64,000 nucleotides of DNA from NCBI GenBank assembly GCA_903642215.1, contig CAHJWG010000001.1, positions 434,001 through 498,000 of the forward strand. Direction: 5' to 3'. Both the position numbers and the translations under genes were made by a program. This document shows, piece by piece, positions 59,242 through 64,000 of the stretch (its first letter is position 1; the number at the start of each line of letters is the position of its first letter). The notes beneath the pieces are model-generated. The model worked only from the letters and a program-made list of their open reading frames with translations. It was not told where the DNA came from and made no database searches. The DNA is from Sphingobacteriaceae bacterium (GTDB lineage Bacteria > Bacteroidota > Bacteroidia > Sphingobacteriales > Sphingobacteriaceae).

Positions 59242-60816
59242 ATGAAAAAATTCGCATATATTATTACGATAACGCTTGCAATGCTTGGTATAAGCAGTTG
59301 CAAAAAATTTGTTGATATCAATACAAACCCTAATGCACCAACCATTGTAACATCAAGCAGTTTATTGCCTCCGATACAAGCCGGTATGGCGCGCGGAATT
59401 TGGTTTGATAGCCGTTACATCGGCCAGTATGCCCAAATTTGGGGAGCTTCTGCCGCTAATAATGTTTGGGACCAGGAAGGTTACGCGCCCGGTGCAGATT
59501 CTAACGGCGAAATGTGGCGCACCATTTATTTCAGCCTTGGCCAGAATATTAATTTGATGATACAGGATGCAACCGCCAATAACAGGTACGAATATCTGGG
59601 TGTTGCTTACGCGTTACGTGCCTGGGGATGGCAGTACGGCGGCGACATTTACAATAATATGGTGGTAAACGAAGCATATGATCCTACCAAACTTACTTTT
59701 GATTATGATTCGCCGCAAACTGTTTATGCAGAAGCAGTTAAAGATTGCCGTTTAGCTTTGCAGTATTTCAACCAGGCGATAAAAACTGACGGATTAACTC
59801 AATCTACAACATTGCAAAAAGGTGATTTTATGTATTATGGCGACAGAAGCAAATGGATAAAGTTTGTTTATTCCATTTTGGCGCAAAATGCATCTCATTT
59901 TACAAACAAATCAACCTTTAGTCCGGATTCTGTTGTTAAATATGTTGACCTTTCTTTTGCAAGCAACGCAGATAACGCCAGTGTACAATGTGCGGCCACA
60001 AACTCCACAGATGCTAACTTCTGGGGTCCGTCCCGTGGTAATCTTGGCACTTTCCGGCAGTCGGATTTTATCGTGAAGCTGCTTGACGGCCGCATTCTGG
60101 CAGGTGCTGCCAATCAGGATTTAACAGCCGATCCCCGATTACCGCTTTTACTGATGCCGAGCAAAGACGGTGTTTATCGAGGCGTTGTTGCACCAACAGG
60201 GGATATCAATATAGCCGATGCAAATACGCTGATCCCCTCGTTCGCCGGTTTAAATACCATTAAATCAACCGGGACATCAAAGTATCTTTTTGATGATAAT
60301 TCCAGAGGTGTATTTATGACTTATCCGGTATTGCAATTTATGAAAGCGGAGGCTTTGTATAAAAAAGGAGACATGGGAGGAGCTTATGCTGCTTATATTA
60401 ATGGTATAAGTAAAGCGTTGGATTTTGCAAGCAATCCGCCTTCATCAGCTAACTTAACCGGTAATCAAAATTTCATCTCAGCAGCTGCCCAGGCAAAATA
60501 TTTGGCTGGTACAAGTGTTCGTCAATCGGCAGCAAGTTTAAAACTGAGTGATATTTTACAGCAAAAATTTATTGCCTTATTTTTATGGAACCCGATTGAA
60601 GCCTGGTCTGATGAGCGCAGATTTAATTACGATGCTACCGTTTTCCAGGGTTTTACAAAACCCGGAACTTTATATACAGATAATGGAGGGAAGCAGGTTT
60701 ACGTAGTGCGGCCGCGTTATAATTCAGAATACATCTGGAACGTACCAGCCTTGCAGGCAATCGGTGCAACTGCCCCGGATTATCATACTACAAAACCTTA
60801 TTTTATTTTACCATAA
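59242..60816 (+). CDS. SusD/RagB-type surface lipoprotein (SusD-like 2 group)
   Basis: 524 residues from ATG at 59242; starting at 59218 would overlap SusC and spoil the signal. MKKFAYIITITLAMLGISSC gives a lipoprotein. The mature part starts FVDINTNPNAPTIVTSSSLL, with LPPIQAGMARG and RYEYLGVAYALRAWGWQYGG typical of the SusD-like 2 family. It ends with the IALFLWNPIEAWSDERRFNY region. It pairs with the preceding SusC at the outer surface. Confidence 0.92.
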   Translation: MKKFAYIITITLAMLGISSCKKFVDINTNPNAPTIVTSSSLLPPIQAGMARGIWFDSRYIGQYAQIWGASAANNVWDQEGYAPGADSNGEMWRTIYFSLGQNINLMIQDATANNRYEYLGVAYALRAWGWQYGGDIYNNMVVNEAYDPTKLTFDYDSPQTVYAEAVKDCRLALQYFNQAIKTDGLTQSTTLQKGDFMYYGDRSKWIKFVYSILAQNASHFTNKSTFSPDSVVKYVDLSFASNADNASVQCAATNSTDANFWGPSRGNLGTFRQSDFIVKLLDGRILAGAANQDLTADPRLPLLLMPSKDGVYRGVVAPTGDINIADANTLIPSFAGLNTIKSTGTSKYLFDDNSRGVFMTYPVLQFMKAEALYKKGDMGGAYAAYINGISKALDFASNPPSSANLTGNQNFISAAAQAKYLAGTSVRQSAASLKLSDILQQKFIALFLWNPIEAWSDERRFNYDATVFQGFTKPGTLYTDNGGKQVYVVRPRYNSEYIWNVPALQAIGATAPDYHTTKPYFILP

Positions 60817-60831
60817 GATATAGCTCTTACA

Positions 60832-61779
60832 ATGAAAAAAATATTATACATACTAATCGGATTAATACTTATCGGTATAAATGCTTGTAAGAAAACGGTA
60901 TTAACCCAGGCCGGTGATGCTCCTTCCGGTGTATCCATAAAGTTTTTGCATACGGCACCGGGTACACCAGCGATTGACGGCTATATAAACGGAATAAAAA
61001 TTACGCCGCAAGCAGGGGTTTCTGTAACGAATAATGCGGTAGTAACATCGATCACTACCGGTATAATCTATAATTATACAGGATCAGTAGCAACCTATCA
61101 GGGTTTGTTCCCCGGCAGTAATTATGCTGCGGTACCATCCGGCAGCACTGTTATAAAAGTACAGGCATCAACACCAGTACCTGCTTTAACCAGTGCGCAA
61201 ACAAGCGCGGCAGGTGCAGTAATCGGTACGGTTACACAAAGCACTGCGGATGGTTCTGCCTATTCGGTATTTGCGTTAGGTTTACCGGGTTCTGTAACGT
61301 CGCCTCTTGGTATTAAAGTTATACCGGATGTTTTTCCTGCTGCTGCAAGTGGTAAGGCTTATGTTCGTTTAGCTTATATGATCCCAAACGGTACTGCTGT
61401 AGATATGGCCGCAACCGTAACTTTAACCGGCACAACGGCGGCAACTGCAAAAACACTTATCAGTAATATCGCGTATTCAAATGTTTCTGATTTTATTGCG
61501 GTAGATGTAAACCCGTCAGGCCTTACAAATTACACTTTCCAGCTATATTTAACCGGAACAACAACCAAATTAGGAACGGTATCAGCAGCAATATCACTGG
61601 CACCGGGCAGATACTACACCATCATCGGCAGAGGTTTGGCGGCAGATTATGTGGTTCCGGGAGCAGGCATCACTTTAAAAGCCAGCACCCGCCCTACTTT
61701 ACCAATCACAGACCCGGCCACAAAATTCCCGGAAATTTATTTTAACCCTGCGGGGATTACTTTTTACACCAACAAATAG
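60832..61779 (+). CDS. DUF4397 domain lipoprotein
   Basis: 315 residues. Signal and lipobox: MKKILYILIGLILIGINAC. A DUF4397 domain (SIKFLHTAPGTPAIDGYING) is followed by beta-rich repeats (VRLAYMIPNGTAVDMAATVT, YYTIIGRGLAADYV) that look like tandem immunoglobulin-like folds. It lies 15 bp after SusD, so it is the third gene of the locus and probably an accessory surface or binding lipoprotein. Function is inferred from position. Confidence 0.83.
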   Translation: MKKILYILIGLILIGINACKKTVLTQAGDAPSGVSIKFLHTAPGTPAIDGYINGIKITPQAGVSVTNNAVVTSITTGIIYNYTGSVATYQGLFPGSNYAAVPSGSTVIKVQASTPVPALTSAQTSAAGAVIGTVTQSTADGSAYSVFALGLPGSVTSPLGIKVIPDVFPAAASGKAYVRLAYMIPNGTAVDMAATVTLTGTTAATAKTLISNIAYSNVSDFIAVDVNPSGLTNYTFQLYLTGTTTKLGTVSAAISLAPGRYYTIIGRGLAADYVVPGAGITLKASTRPTLPITDPATKFPEIYFNPAGITFYTNK

Positions 61780-61795
61780 TAAGTTTTTTATCTGC

Positions 61796-61865
61796 TAAAA
61801 GAAGCATCAGAGCCTCACCCCAGCCCTCTCCAGAGGAGAGCGAGCAAGCTCTGATGCTTCTTTTA
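61796..61865. terminator. 18-bp inverted motif pair interrupted by another repeat
   Basis: TAAAAGAAGCATCAGAGC (61796-61813) and its exact complement (61848-61865) face each other between convergent genes. The loop is filled by a second repeat (61812-61845, CCTCACCCCAGCCCTCTCC then AGAGGAGAGCGAG) that itself folds (CTCTCC/GGAGAG). It probably ends the SusCD-DUF4397 operon and the barrel gene. Confidence 0.75.
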
Positions 61866-61867
61866 TC

Positions 61868-62464
61868 CTACAAAAACTTGTAACCTAAGCTTAAATTAAA
61901 AACGTTTTGCCGCTGGCCATAGGAAGGATTTATTTGTGTCAGTCCGCCTTCATAACGTAAATCAACAGAAAAACTTAACACATCAATACCTGCACCGGCC
62001 TGATAACCCAGCGTGCTGTTGCGGTAATTACCAAAATCCTGGTAAGCATTTTTAACGTTTTGAGATAAATTCTGGTTATCATCCAGCACGTAAGAATACA
62101 TCGGGCCGGCCATCAGCCTGAAATTTAACTTGCTGAAACCGAAAGACTGGCCAAATAAAAGCGGCACGTTTAAAGTTGTAAAACGCACTTTCCCGCTTTC
62201 GGTAACCGTTTGGTTGGATTGATTGTAGTCGAAATCAAACTTACTACCCGAGCTGCCCAGGTAAATTTCCGGCTGTACGTAAAAACCTTTTCCGATACGT
62301 GTCCACAATCCGATTTGATAACCCGGAAGTTCATTGGCATCGATCCGGCCGTTATCCACACTTAAATGAGAAAAATTAACACCGCCTTTTACACCAAGGC
62401 TAAATTGGGCTTTTGCACTAAAACTTAATGCAGCAACCAGCAGGGTAAAAAATATTTTTTTCAT
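61868..62464 (-). CDS. Outer-membrane beta-barrel protein (PorT / OMP_b-brl_2 type)
   Basis: 198 residues with a Sec signal (MKKIFFTLLVAALSFSAKAQ). FSLGVKGGVNFSHLSVDNG is followed by amphipathic strands: YQIGLWTRIGKGFYVQPEIY, LNFRLMAGPMYSYVLDD and YQAGAGIDVLSFSVDLRYEG. It ends with LSLGYKFL, a barrel-assembly terminus. An eight-stranded barrel is expected. The exact role is unknown. A single gene, converging with the DUF4397 gene. Confidence 0.87.
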   Translation of the reverse strand: MKKIFFTLLVAALSFSAKAQFSLGVKGGVNFSHLSVDNGRIDANELPGYQIGLWTRIGKGFYVQPEIYLGSSGSKFDFDYNQSNQTVTESGKVRFTTLNVPLLFGQSFGFSKLNFRLMAGPMYSYVLDDNQNLSQNVKNAYQDFGNYRNSTLGYQAGAGIDVLSFSVDLRYEGGLTQINPSYGQRQNVFNLSLGYKFL

Positions 62465-62533
62465 AATTATCCGGTTTGATTATAATTTGTTAACAAAGTT
62501 TAATTCTAACGATAGAACAATCAAAAATTGCGT

Positions 62534-62545
62534 ATGCTGTTTTTA
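62534..62545 (+). repeat. Dispersed motif, GT variant
   Basis: ATGCTGTTTTTA followed by ATCGCCTAAAA, in the 124-bp divergent gap between the barrel protein and the 71-residue protein. Confidence 0.5.
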
Positions 62546-62588
62546 ATCGCCTAAAATTTATGTTAGGTTTGAATAAAAATAAATTGAA

Positions 62589-62804
62589 ATGGCAGAAATT
62601 ACCATCAGCAAAAAAGATTGGGAACGCGTTAAAATAAAGGTTCAGCGGAAATATAACAGCTTAACTAACGAGCAATTGGCATACAGCGAAGGCGACGAGG
62701 ATGACCTGATTAAACGGATTATGGCACTGGTAAACAGGGATCGTGAATATGTTGTTTTTACGCTGAAAAAAGCTTTGGTAAACATCGATAATAATCGGTT
62801 GTAA
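62589..62804 (+). CDS. 71-residue acidic/basic protein, stress-protein-like
   Basis: MAEITISKKDWERVKIKVQR, then KYNSLTNEQLAYSEGDEDDL and IKRIMALVNRDREYVVFTLK. The pattern W-x-x-(V/I)-K, KYxxLTxxxLxYxEGxEDxL resembles CsbD-like and related small soluble proteins of Bacteroidota. No signal or membrane segment. The function is unknown; a general stress role is a guess. Confidence 0.65.
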   Translation: MAEITISKKDWERVKIKVQRKYNSLTNEQLAYSEGDEDDLIKRIMALVNRDREYVVFTLKKALVNIDNNRL

Positions 62805-62862
62805 ATACAGTTTTAATTTGATAAATACATTTCTGTAAATTAGATTTCTGTTTTTAAATTTT

Positions 62863-64000
62863 ATGAGAAAAGGTAACGCGTGGCTTAGCAGGCATAAAAA
62901 ACCGGTTTTAGTTTGCAGTATATTTTTGCTGGGTATAACCGGCTGGAGTTTCCAGGACGATCTTTTTCAGGTGGCCAAAAACCTGGATATTTTTGCCACC
63001 GTTTACAAGGAGGTAAACGTAAATTATGTAGATGAGATCAACTCTACCAAACTGATTAAAAGAGGTTTGGATGCGATGATGGAAAGCTTAGACCCATACA
63101 CAGAGTTTGTGCCCGAATCAGAAATTGAAGATTATAAACTGCATTACATCAGCACGCAGTACGGCGGCATTGGTGCCGGCGTTTATAATCGTGATAACAA
63201 AGTAATTATTTCGCAGCTTTTTGAAGGTTATCCGGCACAAAAAGCAGACGTTCGGGTTGGCGATCAGGTGTTAAAAATTAACGATGTTGACCTGGCCGGG
63301 AAAAAAAGTGAAGAAGTTAGTACCTTGCTTAAAGGTGCCAAAGGCGGCGTGGTAAAACTGCTCATCAAGCGTGATAATGCAGCGCAGCCTTTGGTTAAAA
63401 ACTTGCTTCGCGAAGAAATTAAACAGCCAAATGTATCTTATCACGGGATGGTGAAAGGTGGTATCGGTTACATTAAATTAGATAAATTCCTGGAAAATTC
63501 CGGGCAGGAAGTGCAGGACGCTTTACTCGACCTTAAAAAAAATAACCCGAAAGGCATCGTATTGGATCTGCGGTACAATGGCGGCGGCATTTTGCAGGAA
63601 GCGGTTAAAATCGTTAATTTTTTTGTGCCGAAAGGCGTAGAGGTGGTTTCGCAAAAAGGTAAAGTAAGAGAGAAAAACAACATTTATATCACCCAAAATA
63701 CGCCGATAGAAACAGATTTGCCGCTCGTGGTTCTGGTAAATAACCGTTCGGCTTCCGCTTCAGAAATTGTGGCCGGTGCCTTGCAGGATTTGGATCGCGC
63801 CGTAATTATCGGCCAGCGTAGTTATGGCAAAGGTTTGGTGCAGCAAACATTCAGCATGCCTTACAATAGCCTTGTAAAAATCACGATTTCAAAATACTAT
63901 GTTCCTTCCGGGCGTTGTATCCAGGCATTGGATTATACAAATCGCAAAGAAGACGGCTCGGTTGTGAAAGTGGCAGATTCGCTTATTCATGAATTTAAAA
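62863..64000 (+). CDS. S41-family carboxy-terminal processing protease (CtpA-like), cut by window end
   Basis: ATG at 62863; 379 codons to the window edge with no stop, so the C-terminus is missing. N-terminal anchor PVLVCSIFLLGITGW (about 14-28). A PDZ domain is indicated by QYGGIGAGVYNRDNKVIISQ, AQKADVRVGDQVLKINDVDL and LLKGAKGGVVKLLI (about 103-175). The S41 catalytic part has GIVLDLRYNGGGILQEAV, the nucleophile NNRSASASEIVAGALQD (Ser near 307) and the lysine GQRSYGKGLVQQTFSM (Lys near 332). It processes or degrades periplasmic proteins from their C-terminus. Confidence 0.93.
   Translation, partial: MRKGNAWLSRHKKPVLVCSIFLLGITGWSFQDDLFQVAKNLDIFATVYKEVNVNYVDEINSTKLIKRGLDAMMESLDPYTEFVPESEIEDYKLHYISTQYGGIGAGVYNRDNKVIISQLFEGYPAQKADVRVGDQVLKINDVDLAGKKSEEVSTLLKGAKGGVVKLLIKRDNAAQPLVKNLLREEIKQPNVSYHGMVKGGIGYIKLDKFLENSGQEVQDALLDLKKNNPKGIVLDLRYNGGGILQEAVKIVNFFVPKGVEVVSQKGKVREKNNIYITQNTPIETDLPLVVLVNNRSASASEIVAGALQDLDRAVIIGQRSYGKGLVQQTFSMPYNSLVKITISKYYVPSGRCIQALDYTNRKEDGSVVKVADSLIHEFK

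Noticed and set aside
1..64000. Dispersed motif as a Chi- or KOPS-type strand-polar site
   Set aside because: The TC-variant copies are split evenly between the strands, whereas such sites are strongly oriented along a replichore.

Overview
The window looks like a chromosomal segment of a Bacteroidota bacterium, most likely Sphingobacteriaceae (Mucilaginibacter/Pedobacter type). The signs are two SusC/SusD pairs, many MKK-initiated lipoproteins with a Cys lipobox, TAnnTTTG-type promoter -7 boxes, few Shine-Dalgarno sites, a Bacteroidetes-style kdp operon with a divided KdpD, and beta-barrel, DUF4197 and DUF4397 proteins. No tRNA, rRNA or CRISPR array was seen. This is an unaided reading; family assignments rest on recognised motifs, not on searches.

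Layout. 1-16.1 kb is a phosphorus-acquisition region: a PiT phosphate transporter (cut by the window edge), two small unknown proteins, a SusC/SusD pair followed by a PI-PLC-like phospholipase and a secreted YncE/phosphoesterase, and on the opposite strand a TonB-dependent receptor, a beta-helix lipoprotein and a phytase-like histidine phosphatase. Several minus-strand promoters here carry 7-bp repeats phased every 11 bp (nTTAACA-like), the architecture of a PHO box. 16.5-25.3 kb is the kdp potassium operon: an unlisted 27-residue microprotein, kdpF, kdpA, kdpB, kdpC, a porin, a KdpD sensor-domain protein and a separate histidine kinase, with no response regulator. 25.4-32.0 kb is a wrecked type I restriction locus: hsdM has lost its 5' end and hsdR its 3' end, and between them lies an AT-rich gene for a 1253-residue protein that I read as TPR / GreA-B C-terminal-like / PIN-like, an architecture known from bacterial conflict systems. 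32-49.7 kb is mostly housekeeping and envelope genes (pyruvate dehydrogenase E1 alpha and E2, NlpC/P60, SPFH, MscS, DUF389, Na+/H+ antiporter, ligase-associated helicase, BON protein, an ECF sigma operon). 49.8-55.7 kb holds an M16 protease, a type II restriction-modification pair and an HGSNAT-like acyltransferase. 56.1-61.8 kb is a second SusC/SusD locus with a DUF4397 lipoprotein. The end holds a beta-barrel protein and the start of a CtpA-type S41 protease.

The strongest unexplained signal is a short motif, AT(G/A)CT(TC or GT)TTTTA, present about 40 times in 64 kb on both strands in balanced orientation. It is enriched between genes but also lies inside coding frames, and it often forms inverted pairs that make hairpins at convergent gene ends. 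This is the distribution expected of a DNA-uptake-type or other genome-wide recognition word, and I know of no description of it. Several other palindromic repeat families are present, one of them inserted in frame inside a DNA helicase gene.
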